Origin: Singulisphaera sp. GP187
Lineage (GTDB): Bacteria > Planctomycetota > Phycisphaerae > Phycisphaerales > SM1A02
Assembly (NCBI GenBank): GCA_945862215.1
Contig: CAMAXY010000016.1
Coordinates: 1-48,954, forward strand
DNA: 48,954 nt
Direction: 5' to 3'
A program made the translations under genes and the position numbers. Position 1 is the first letter of the stretch; each line of letters opens with the position of its first letter. Below are positions 25,845 through 32,441 of the stretch, one piece after another. The notes under the pieces are model-generated. The model was not told the origin of the DNA. It made no database searches and was given only the letters and a program-made list of their open reading frames with translations.

Positions 25845-27284
25845 TTACGGAGCCCTGACGGCACGGAACCCGAAATAGTAGTTGGCGTAGCTCGGGTAGA
25901 GGTAGCCGCGCTGCGAGCCACGGCAGTAGTTGGAGTTGTAGTCCCAGTTGCCGCCGCGCAGCAGACGATACGAACCAGTCGCAGGTCCGGTGGGGTTGGT
26001 CACGCTTCCTGATGAATAAGGCCCATACCAATCCTGGCACCACTCCCAAACATTGCCAAGCGTGTCATAGAGACCCAAGGCGTTTGGAAGTTTGCCGGCA
26101 ACTGGTTGAGTGCCGTAGTTAGTCCAGTTTTGGTAGTACCACGCAATTGCGTTTACTTCGCCATAACGCGCAGTCGTAGTCCCTGCTCGACATGCGAATT
26201 CCCATTCAGCTTCGGTTGGCAAGCGCAAACCAGTCGCACTATTGAAACTTTGAATCGTGTCCCAAGAAACATTTTCAACAGGGTTGTTTGGCTGCCCAGA
26301 GAAAGCACTCGGATTGCTCCCCATCTTCGCCTGCCACTGAGCCTGAGTCACTTCGGTTTTGCCCATATAAAAAGCATTTGTCAAAGTCACTTGATGAGCA
26401 GGGCTTTCATCGCCGCCACACTCCGAATCGCCAGGACTGCATCCCATCATGAATGTCCCACCTGGCACCAACAGCATCTCGATGTTGCTTGAAGTGTCCT
26501 TGATTCTCCACGCAAATCCACTTGCCACAATCGCAGCACGAAGATTCGCGTCGGTCACAACCGCAGGGTCTGGCGCGGCTTCCAAGAGCGTTGCCCACGC
26601 GGGAACAACGATGGAGATATATGTAAACGCTCCACTTGCCGTCGCAGTTCCCTTCGCGCCTGTGACTTCGACTGATGCTGGTCCGACTGATCCTGCTGGA
26701 GTCACGGCAGTCACCGTGGTTGAATTCACTGCAACGACATCAGTCGCAGATACTCCGCCAACTTTGACGCTCGATGCACCGTTCAGAAAAGACCCAGTGA
26801 TCGTGATCGCAGTACCACCAGAAAAAATCCCTTGATTGGGAGAGACTGATGCAATCGAAAGTTGAACATATGTGAAAGGAATTGGAGCGAGAAGTGTTCC
26901 TGCTGGGGTGACGACTGAAATCGGTACTTCACCAGCTGAGCCTGCAGGTGTGACTGCCTTGACAAGCGTTGGCGATAGAACTTGCAGACTGGTGCAATCA
27001 ACTCCGCCAATCTTCACGGCAGTTGTTCCAGTCAGATTGGTTCCGTTTATCGTGATTTGAGTGCCGCCCAAGATCGAACCTTGCAGCGGAGTCACGGATG
27101 TAATCGTGCCTGGGCAAACTCCCCAAGCACCAAGAACGACCGCGAGGTCGACGCCGTTGACAAGACCATCGCCATTCGTATCAGCGCCGCCACAACTCCC
27201 CTGCCCCTGCGCCGAAGAAGTTGAAAGACCGAAAGTCATAGTGACTGCGGCGACGAGTGAAAGCAGAATTTTTAGCGATTTCAT
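25845..27284 (-). CDS. DGR-diversified secreted protein: dockerin-like repeat, two IPT/TIG domains and an FGE (C-type-lectin-like) domain
   Basis: This 479-residue protein is the DGR target. The ATG at 27282-27284 follows AGGAGT and opens a Sec signal peptide (MKSLKILLSLVAAVTMTFG). A dockerin-type calcium repeat comes next (DTNGDGLVNGVDLAVV). Two IPT/TIG immunoglobulin-like domains (ITSVTPLQGSILGGTQITI; SIASVSPNQGIFSGGTAITI) occupy about residues 55-215. From about residue 235 there is a formylglycine-generating-enzyme domain (GGTFMMGC, PVENVSWDT, RLPTEAEWEFACRAG, LGNVWEWCQDW), a C-type-lectin-like fold used as a scaffold by many DGR targets. The last 38 residues are the variable region, with Tyr, Asp, Gly, Leu, Ser and Phe at template-Asn or Ile codons. 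It is probably a surface or secreted ligand-binding protein; the ligand is unknown. Confidence 0.95.
   Translation of the reverse strand: MKSLKILLSLVAAVTMTFGLSTSSAQGQGSCGGADTNGDGLVNGVDLAVVLGAWGVCPGTITSVTPLQGSILGGTQITINGTNLTGTTAVKIGGVDCTSLQVLSPTLVKAVTPAGSAGEVPISVVTPAGTLLAPIPFTYVQLSIASVSPNQGIFSGGTAITITGSFLNGASSVKVGGVSATDVVAVNSTTVTAVTPAGSVGPASVEVTGAKGTATASGAFTYISIVVPAWATLLEAAPDPAVVTDANLRAAIVASGFAWRIKDTSSNIEMLLVPGGTFMMGCSPGDSECGGDESPAHQVTLTNAFYMGKTEVTQAQWQAKMGSNPSAFSGQPNNPVENVSWDTIQSFNSATGLRLPTEAEWEFACRAGTTTARYGEVNAIAWYYQNWTNYGTQPVAGKLPNALGLYDTLGNVWEWCQDWYGPYSSGSVTNPTGPATGSYRLLRGGNWDYNSNYCRGSQRGYLYPSYANYYFGFRAVRAP
25855..25970 (-). other. DGR variable repeat (VR)
   Basis: This is the 3' end of the target gene that receives mutated cDNA. 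Compared with the template, the plus-strand differences lie at template positions 24196, 24199, 24202, 24211, 24213, 24220, 24222, 24223, 24226, 24228, 24229, 24250, 24262, 24265 and 24292. Every one is a T on the plus strand, that is an A in the template. Thirteen codons change: eight Asn to Tyr or related, plus Asp, Gly, Leu, Ser and one Ile to Phe. Framework residues such as GGNW, CRGSQR and GFRAV are untouched. Confidence 0.96.
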
Positions 27285-27489
27285 ATATGGACTCCTGAAG
27301 TTGATCAACCGGAAAACCTGAACTGCTTTCAAGATAACCCCAAGAAGCGCAAAGTCCATATTTCTTTTACAGAAACTGGAATTGCGAAAATCCGATTCAA
27401 ACCGCTCTAAGAAGGTTTTTTGCGAAGTAAAAGCTTGCTGATTTTCGTCGTTTTGCGGCCGACAGCCTTTACGGCCGACAGCGCTTGGG

Positions 27490-27590
27490 GTTTACGGGCA
27501 GAAAGCGACATGTCGTTTGCGGACCCCCGCTTACGGGCAGATCGGAGTACTGCAACCTTACGATTTGCCCGTAACAAAGGGGGTCGGATG
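27490..27590 (+). repeat. Dispersed repeat element, copy 2
   Basis: It shares the first module GTTTACGGGCAGAAAGCGAC to GCGGACCCCC with copies 1 and 3 but carries a different second half. GACCCCC (27522-27528) and GGGGGTC (27579-27585) form an outer inverted repeat; TTACGGGCA (27531-27539) and TGCCCGTAA (27566-27574) an inner one. Two more related units, TTTGCGGCC and TTTACGGCC, precede it at 27452 and 27469. It abuts the start of an MNT gene remnant. Confidence 0.85.
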
Positions 27591-27591
27591 A

Positions 27592-27866
27592 TTCGCCGCC
27601 GCATGCAAGCGCCATGGAGTGTCGTTCATGGAACTCGTAGTTTCAGCGGCTCGTGAAGATTTTGACCCAGCCCGAAGCGACGTCGACGTGCTCGTCGACT
27701 TTCCAGATGGAACGACTGATTTGTTTGGATCATTCTTGGGACTTCGCGAGAGGACCTCGCTGCAATCCTCGCGCGCCCAGTCGATGTGATCACCATCCGC
27801 GGGGTTCGAAATCCGCTGCTCCTCGACTCGCTTCGGCGCGATGCGATTCTGCTCTATGCGGCGTGA
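27592..27866 (+). pseudogene. Broken MNT-type nucleotidyltransferase gene
   Basis: The sequence reads KRHGVSFMELVVSAARED and on through FDPARSDVDVLVDF and LFGSFLGLRE, then in another frame EDLAAILARPVDVITIRGVR to LLYAA and a stop. This is a typical minimal nucleotidyltransferase. The frame break lies at CGCGAGAGGACC (27745-27756), where a 2-base AG duplication explains it. The active-site GS is also lost (LFGSAARG expected, LVVSAARE found), so the protein is dead twice over. Repeat copy 2 lies directly upstream. It is not the same gene as the intact mntA at 23321. Confidence 0.82.
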
Positions 27867-27964
27867 TCACCGCTAGCGATGACATCGTCGATCCGCGGCT
27901 TGTGTATGGACTCACGATCACCCGACTCCCGGCTCTCATCGCTTCAATTCGTAGTGTCATGTAA
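27863..27964 (+). pseudogene. C-terminal remnant of a HEPN partner gene
   Basis: Just after the MNT remnant a short frame reads ITASDDIVDPRLVYGLTITR and then LPALIASIRSVM before a stop. The DIV-x-LPALI-IR pattern resembles the end of HepT proteins (compare DIVWSAATIELPPLV in the intact one). The rest of the gene, including the catalytic Rx4H motif, is missing. The call rests on a short match plus the expected position after an MNT gene. Confidence 0.5.
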
Positions 27965-28009
27965 AGGTGTCGCGACCTATGCGACTATGAGGAGAGACTG
28001 CCGCTTGAG

Positions 28010-28110
28010 GTTTGCGGGCAGAAAGCGACACGCCGTTTGCGGACCCCCCCTGTCTATTGCCTGTCTACGGGCAAAAATGATCCAAAAACGAGCGTTTTTT
28101 GCCCGTAAAC
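28010..28110 (+). repeat. Dispersed repeat element, copy 3
   Basis: It is the closest relative of copy 1, with 48 identical bases at 28051-28098. Its inner inverted repeat is longer, ACGGGCAAAAA (28067-28077) with TTTTTGCCCGT (28096-28106), and could form a hairpin. The outer arm differs: the right side is a C-run where copies 1 and 2 have GGGGGT. It ends 17 bases before the stop of the dehydratase gene, marking the right edge of the island. Confidence 0.85.
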
Positions 28111-28127
28111 CCCCCCGCCACCCCCGG

Positions 28128-28634
28128 TTATTTTTTCGGTAGTAAGCCGCCGAGAATTGCCCTGAAATTCTCGCCAAAGACAAAGTTGTGTTCTGGCAAA
28201 TCGAGACCCGCACGATTCTGATCAACATGACTGAAAATAATTTCAGTACGACCGATGTCGATCCATCCTCCACCGCGGTGATCAAACCTGCTGATCGTTC
28301 CGATGGTTGATGCGCCCATGTCATCGATGCGATCAATCTTCGCGTCATAACGAATCGATTGACCAGGAAAAACATCGCTCTCGAAAATTGCCTCGGTCAC
28401 CTTCGCCAAGATCACCTTCTCTTTGAATTGCCGCACACTGCCAACCAAGATTCCTGCGGTCTGCGCCATACCTTCAAGCATCAAACTTGCGGGCATCATT
28501 GGTTGCGATGGACCATCATCGCCCTCTGGGAAATGTTGGTGCAAGTGATCTTCCGCAAGTGAAACATTCTTGATCGCAACAAGCCTTGCATTGGGCTCGT
28601 GCAATAAAATGGCGTCAATCCAAAGCCAGCGCAT
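28128..28634 (-). CDS. FabZ/FabA-like 3-hydroxyacyl-ACP dehydratase (hotdog fold), gene C of the cassette
   Basis: This 168-residue hotdog-fold protein resembles beta-hydroxyacyl-ACP dehydratases. The catalytic His is in HQHFPEGDDG and the acidic residue in MMPASLMLEGMAQTAG, where classical FabZ has PGVLxxEAMAQ. A loop insertion (EGDDGPSQP) is present between them. Such enzymes remove water from 3-hydroxyacyl-ACP in fatty-acid or polyketide-type synthesis. It is the last gene of a three-gene operon behind an acyl carrier protein and another dehydratase-like gene; the start ATG is 15 bases from the ACP stop. The specific product is unknown. Repeat element copy 3 lies just downstream. Confidence 0.85.
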   Translation of the reverse strand: MRWLWIDAILLHEPNARLVAIKNVSLAEDHLHQHFPEGDDGPSQPMMPASLMLEGMAQTAGILVGSVRQFKEKVILAKVTEAIFESDVFPGQSIRYDAKIDRIDDMGASTIGTISRFDHRGGGWIDIGRTEIIFSHVDQNRAGLDLPEHNFVFGENFRAILGGLLPKK

Positions 28635-28649
28635 GCGTTACGCCGCGCG

Positions 28650-29042
28650 TCAGGCGGGCGCTCCTGCTTTCAACTTGTAGGCAACAAACTTGACGAGGCT
28701 GTCGACCGTGAAAACCTCGGAGACCTTTTCCAGCTTGGGATCAGCGGAAAATGCGGTGAAATCGACATGCGGCATTTTCTCTTTCAAGAGCGCAAGGCCA
28801 GCTGCGTTGACCACACCATCGGTGACATATTTGGGATCATTGATGTTGTCTGGGAAAAGTTCTCCCTGACCAATCTTGAAACCAAACGCCTTCTCGATAC
28901 GGAAAACAATATCCAGAAAGTCGATCGACTCGGCGTGCAAATCGGTCGTCAAGCGTGCAGTTGGAGTGACTTCGTCATCATCCACACCAAGTGCATCAAC
29001 CAAAACTCCCTGAACTTTTTTGAAAATCTCATCGTGACTCAT
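28650..29042 (-). CDS. Acyl carrier protein with a C-terminal extension
   Basis: The first 85 residues are an acyl carrier protein: four helices with the phosphopantetheine serine in DLHAESIDFLDIVFRIEKAF, in place of the usual DSLD. The 130-residue length exceeds the 75-80 of housekeeping AcpP, owing to about 45 extra residues (MPHVDFTAFSADPKLEKVSE onward). The ATG at 29040-29042 lies 12 bases after an AGGAGG site; a TTG two codons earlier is possible. It is placed between two dehydratase-like genes, so it is probably a dedicated carrier for a special acyl pathway rather than the general fatty-acid ACP. coaD and panB in the window supply its cofactor pathway. Confidence 0.87.
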   Translation of the reverse strand: MSHDEIFKKVQGVLVDALGVDDDEVTPTARLTTDLHAESIDFLDIVFRIEKAFGFKIGQGELFPDNINDPKYVTDGVVNAAGLALLKEKMPHVDFTAFSADPKLEKVSEVFTVDSLVKFVAYKLKAGAPA

Positions 29043-29061
29043 TGACAAATTGAACCTCCTG

Positions 29062-29520
29062 TCAGAATTGAAGCGTCCGTACAAGACGCATTGTAAAGCG
29101 TCCACTTACTGCCGTATCCGACGACGATATCGCAGACCCCGCAGATGCGGCAGTCGCAATCTGTGAATGTCGCAATACCGTCGCACTGCCGCGGAAGACA
29201 ACGCTTCCATCGTCTGTTTCCTTGTCAACGATCACTTCGCTGCGCAATCCTTCGCCGGGTCGCACGAAGTTGCCATACCGAAGAGCGCGAACTCCCCCAA
29301 GCACCATTCGCCGTGGAGCCCCATCACCCTTAGCTCGGTCGCGCGCTTCCAAGACCAAGCGGGCGGATTGCACCAGAGCCTCCAGCATGAAGACCCCTGG
29401 CAAGACATGGAACCCCGGAAAGTGATCCTGCAGATATTCCTCGGCCAAAGTCACATTTTTCAATGTGACGGCTCTATCTGGGCCGCATTCAAGAATCTGG
29501 TCTACAAGTCGAAAGTGCAT
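29062..29520 (-). CDS. FabZ-like 3-hydroxyacyl-ACP dehydratase (hotdog fold), gene A of the cassette
   Basis: This 152-residue protein has the FabZ segments LQDHFPGFHVLPGVFMLEAL with the catalytic His and Glu both present, followed by VQSARLVLEA and the strand VLGGVRALRYGNFVRPGE. I chose the ATG at 29518-29520 (MHFRLVDQILEC); the track-length frame begins with a TTG three codons earlier. Its C-terminus has a Ser/Ala-rich insertion (TAASAGSAISSSD) before the last strand. It begins the dehydratase-ACP-dehydratase operon and is divergent from ftsK, 51 bases away. Two dehydratases around one ACP may act as a heteromer or on successive intermediates; this is inference. Confidence 0.87.
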   Translation of the reverse strand: MHFRLVDQILECGPDRAVTLKNVTLAEEYLQDHFPGFHVLPGVFMLEALVQSARLVLEARDRAKGDGAPRRMVLGGVRALRYGNFVRPGEGLRSEVIVDKETDDGSVVFRGSATVLRHSQIATAASAGSAISSSDTAVSGRFTMRLVRTLQF

Positions 29521-29571
29521 GAATCCCAAGGCTAATTGATTCAGGGCGGCTTGTCCTGCCGATAATCAAGA

Positions 29572-32253
29572 ATGGCAAAGAAGTCGCCCATGGCTATCGC
29601 ACGCCCGAGCAACAGCTCGGGAATTCTCCCTCCCGCATCAATGACGAGGAAAATCCTCTGGTTGGCAGGTGCCGCATTGTGGCTTTATGCCACAGCTTGC
29701 CTCCTGAGTTTTTCCAGCTTCGACTGGCCGAGCCACACGGTTGCTGTGCAGCAATACCCGCCGAACAATTGGGGCGGACGAGTTGGCGCAGTGCTGGCGT
29801 ATGGACTCTATGAAGCACTTGGATTTGGAATATGGGTGCCAGTGCTTTGCGGGGGATACGCACTTGGTGTGATCGCGACTGGCAGAGCGATACCACATCC
29901 GATTGTTCGATCGATTGGTGCGTGCATCGCAATGCTCTCGGTCTCGGCCTTACACGCTCTTTGGTTTCCGCACTTCGGATCTTTGGCCGGAGCGGAAGCG
30001 GGATTGGTTCCAGGATGGATGGCAAATCAGATTTGGGGACGCTTCGGTCCCATCGGATCGAACATCATTGTTCTTTCAGGTTGTCTGATTGGATTCATCG
30101 TGGCAGTTGATGAAATTGTTATGGCTCTCCCGGGTGCGCTTGTGAAAGCTGTGCAGGCACTCGATCCAGTTTGGAATGTTGACTACAAGGGAATGCTCGG
30201 CCGTGTCTTTGGCGGTCGAAAGGGAACTCGTCTCCAACCAGCAATGATTGGTGTTGATGGCGACGAGTTGAATGATGGGGCGGACGTTGCGGAAAAGGAA
30301 ATTGTGGAGAGTGCGCTGGATCGTCGTCGTCGTCTGGTGCGAGAATCGCGTCAGGCGGCGACGGCGGCCAGCCTTGGTGTTGTCATCGAATCAGATGATG
30401 ACGAAGAAGTGAGCGAGGCATATTCGCCCGCTGCGAAGACGAAAGAAGCAAAATCCAAAGCAGTAAAAGAGTCAGATTCCCCTGATATTTTAGCAGAAAT
30501 CGCAGATGCGGAAGAGGTCGAAGCAGCGCGCCCTGCACTGAGTGCGCAAGATCTTCGAGAACGAATTGCGCGCATGCCTGTGCGAATGGCGGGCATAACC
30601 AAAGTGCTTGCACGCGACGAAGACATTCCGCGCGAAGTGGATTACACCGGATACAAGTTTCCAACGCTTGACCTTCTGGAAGAGCCCGAGGAAAATTTCT
30701 CTGCGCGTATGGAAGGTTTCGTGCGCGAGCAAGCTGGAGTGCTGACAGAAACTCTGCGGACATATCAACTCGATGGTGAAGTTGTTGGAATTGAAAGTGG
30801 TCCAGTCGTCACGCTCTATTCTGTAGAGCTCGCACCGGGAACTCGCGTCGCTCGTTTGGAAACGATTGCCAAGGACATCGCGCGCGCGCTCAGCGCTCCA
30901 AACATTCGCATCATTCCAAATATGACCGGCAAGACCGCGGTCGGAATCGAAGTGCCAAATCGTCAGAAGGAAAAAGTTCGCCTGCGAGAATTGATGTCCA
31001 GCGGACACGCCGAAGGAATGCGACTGCCAATGTTCTTGGGCAAAGACAGTTCTGGCGAGCCTTTGGTTCTGGACTTGACCCGCATGCCTCACGTGTTGAT
31101 CGCGGGAACAACTGGATCTGGAAAGTCCGTCTGCATGAACAGCATCATCATGAGTTGGATCTATACCAAGCGACCAGATGAATTGAAGTTGGTCTTGGTC
31201 GATCCGAAGATGGTCGAGATGAGTCAGTTTGCGGACATCCCCCACTTGATGGCTCCAGTCGTGACGGACATGAATCACGCAGCGGGAATTTTGGAATGGA
31301 CCGTCAGCAAGATGGAAGAGCGATACGAACTCTTCAGATCGACCGGAGTTCGCGACATTTTGGGTTACAACGCGCTTGGAGAAGAGGCAATTTTCGCCAA
31401 GTTGAACCCCGTTGACGACGCTGCAAAGGCACGAATCCCCAAGAAATTGCCATATATGGTCTTTGTGATCGACGAGTTGGCGGACCTTATGTTGACCAAC
31501 AAGGAAGTCGAAACGCACATCGTGCGCATCGCTCAGAAGGCACGCGCGGTGGGCATCCACTTGGTGCTTGCCACACAGCGACCTCAGGCGAATGTTGTGA
31601 CAGGACTGATTAAGGCGAATATGCCCTGCCGAATCGGATTCAAAGTGGCAAGTGGTATGGACAGTCGAATTGTGCTCGACCAAAAGGGCGCAGAATTGCT
31701 CTTGGGCCAAGGCGACATGATGGTGGTGACTCCATCGGGCAGTGGCGAACTTCGACGATGCCAAGGCACGCTTGTCACCGACAATGAAACCCGCAAGGTG
31801 GTCAACTTCTTGAAGGATGTTGCCGCTCCAAGCTTCGAGCGAAGTCTGCTTGCTGTAAAGAGTTCCGCTCATAATTCTGGGCAAGGTTCTGGCCATGGGA
31901 ATCCTGGCGAAGGTGGCGAAGTTGATCCCAATGAACGCGATCCAATGTTCGACCGAGCGGTTGACATCCTCATCGAAACTGGTCGTGGATCGGTCAGTCT
32001 TTTGCAGCGCCGACTTGCGATTGGATATGGCCGAGCATCGCGATTGGTCGACCAGATGTCGATGGCTGGAATTCTCTCCGACCACAAGGGTTCGGTCGCT
32101 CGCGAAGTGTTGATCACAGGCGACGATTGGGCGCGCATGAAAGCGATGGAGGCTGGCGGAGAAGATGCCGACGGGATGAGTGGCGGGATGAGTGGCGAGA
32201 GAGACGGAGAGAGAGACGGAGAGTTGACCGTGGAGCCAGTCTCGGACGAGTGA
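29572..32253 (+). CDS. ftsK: DNA translocase FtsK/SpoIIIE
   Basis: This 893-residue protein is the FtsK translocase that pumps DNA through the division septum. Four or so membrane helices occupy residues 25-200 (for example ILWLAGAALWLYATACLLSF). A charged linker follows, then the motor: PHVLIAGTTGSGKSVCMN (Walker A, near residue 511), KLVLVDPKMVEMSQF, MVFVIDELADLMLT (Walker B), HLVLATQRPQANVVTG. The C-terminal winged-helix gamma domain (RGSVSLLQRRLAIGYGRASR) should read KOPS sites. The end carries a repeat-rich acidic/Gly tail (GMSGGMSGERDGERDGE) absent from most FtsK. A short terminator-like stem follows. The start used is ATG 29572; internal ATGs at residues 7 and 24 are possible. Confidence 0.96.
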   Translation: MAKKSPMAIARPSNSSGILPPASMTRKILWLAGAALWLYATACLLSFSSFDWPSHTVAVQQYPPNNWGGRVGAVLAYGLYEALGFGIWVPVLCGGYALGVIATGRAIPHPIVRSIGACIAMLSVSALHALWFPHFGSLAGAEAGLVPGWMANQIWGRFGPIGSNIIVLSGCLIGFIVAVDEIVMALPGALVKAVQALDPVWNVDYKGMLGRVFGGRKGTRLQPAMIGVDGDELNDGADVAEKEIVESALDRRRRLVRESRQAATAASLGVVIESDDDEEVSEAYSPAAKTKEAKSKAVKESDSPDILAEIADAEEVEAARPALSAQDLRERIARMPVRMAGITKVLARDEDIPREVDYTGYKFPTLDLLEEPEENFSARMEGFVREQAGVLTETLRTYQLDGEVVGIESGPVVTLYSVELAPGTRVARLETIAKDIARALSAPNIRIIPNMTGKTAVGIEVPNRQKEKVRLRELMSSGHAEGMRLPMFLGKDSSGEPLVLDLTRMPHVLIAGTTGSGKSVCMNSIIMSWIYTKRPDELKLVLVDPKMVEMSQFADIPHLMAPVVTDMNHAAGILEWTVSKMEERYELFRSTGVRDILGYNALGEEAIFAKLNPVDDAAKARIPKKLPYMVFVIDELADLMLTNKEVETHIVRIAQKARAVGIHLVLATQRPQANVVTGLIKANMPCRIGFKVASGMDSRIVLDQKGAELLLGQGDMMVVTPSGSGELRRCQGTLVTDNETRKVVNFLKDVAAPSFERSLLAVKSSAHNSGQGSGHGNPGEGGEVDPNERDPMFDRAVDILIETGRGSVSLLQRRLAIGYGRASRLVDQMSMAGILSDHKGSVAREVLITGDDWARMKAMEAGGEDADGMSGGMSGERDGERDGELTVEPVSDE

Positions 32254-32258
32254 GTTTG

Positions 32259-32284
32259 CCCAAGTGAGATTTTGGGGCTTTTTT
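32259..32284 (+). terminator. Possible terminator after ftsK
   Basis: CCCAA (32259-32263) and TTGGG (32272-32276) form a short stem, followed within two bases by a run of six T. The stem is only 5 bp, so efficiency may be low. Confidence 0.5.
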
Positions 32285-32441
32285 GCGGTTTTGCACTTGT
32301 TATTTGTCGCCGATCGTGTGTAATGGACTCCGTCACAAATTGGCGTCGGCGCGACTTGGTGCGAGTGGCTTGAAACGGATTTCTTGTACTCGCGGATTGC
32401 TGGAGAAATGCTGAGCGCGCCTCCCAAGGAAGGGTGCCCTG

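Larger units (their letters stand above)
24148..27284 (-). mobile_element. Diversity-generating retroelement (target - avd - RT with embedded template)
   Basis: On the minus strand the cassette runs: secreted FGE-fold target gene with the variable repeat at its 3' end, a hairpin, avd, then the RT gene containing the template repeat. DGRs copy the template RNA with adenine-specific errors and write the cDNA over the variable repeat. The decisive evidence is that all 15 template/variable differences within the 116-base alignment fall on template adenines. RT, Avd and target families are each independently recognisable. All parts look intact, so the element is probably active or recently active. 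Confidence 0.95.
21870..28110. other. Accessory island edged by three copies of a dispersed repeat
   Basis: The interval between repeat copies 1 and 3 holds a VapBC pair, an intact MntA-HepT pair, an avd fossil, an RT fossil, a working-looking DGR and a second MNT/HEPN remnant. None is a core gene, and direct repeats lie at both ends. No integrase, transposase or tRNA was found at either edge, so how it might move is unknown. The boundaries are inferred from the repeats. Confidence 0.5.

Noticed and set aside
21870-28110. Repeat elements as integron attC sites
   Set aside because: Despite nested palindromes, no GTTRRRY core at the cleavage site and no integron integrase were found.
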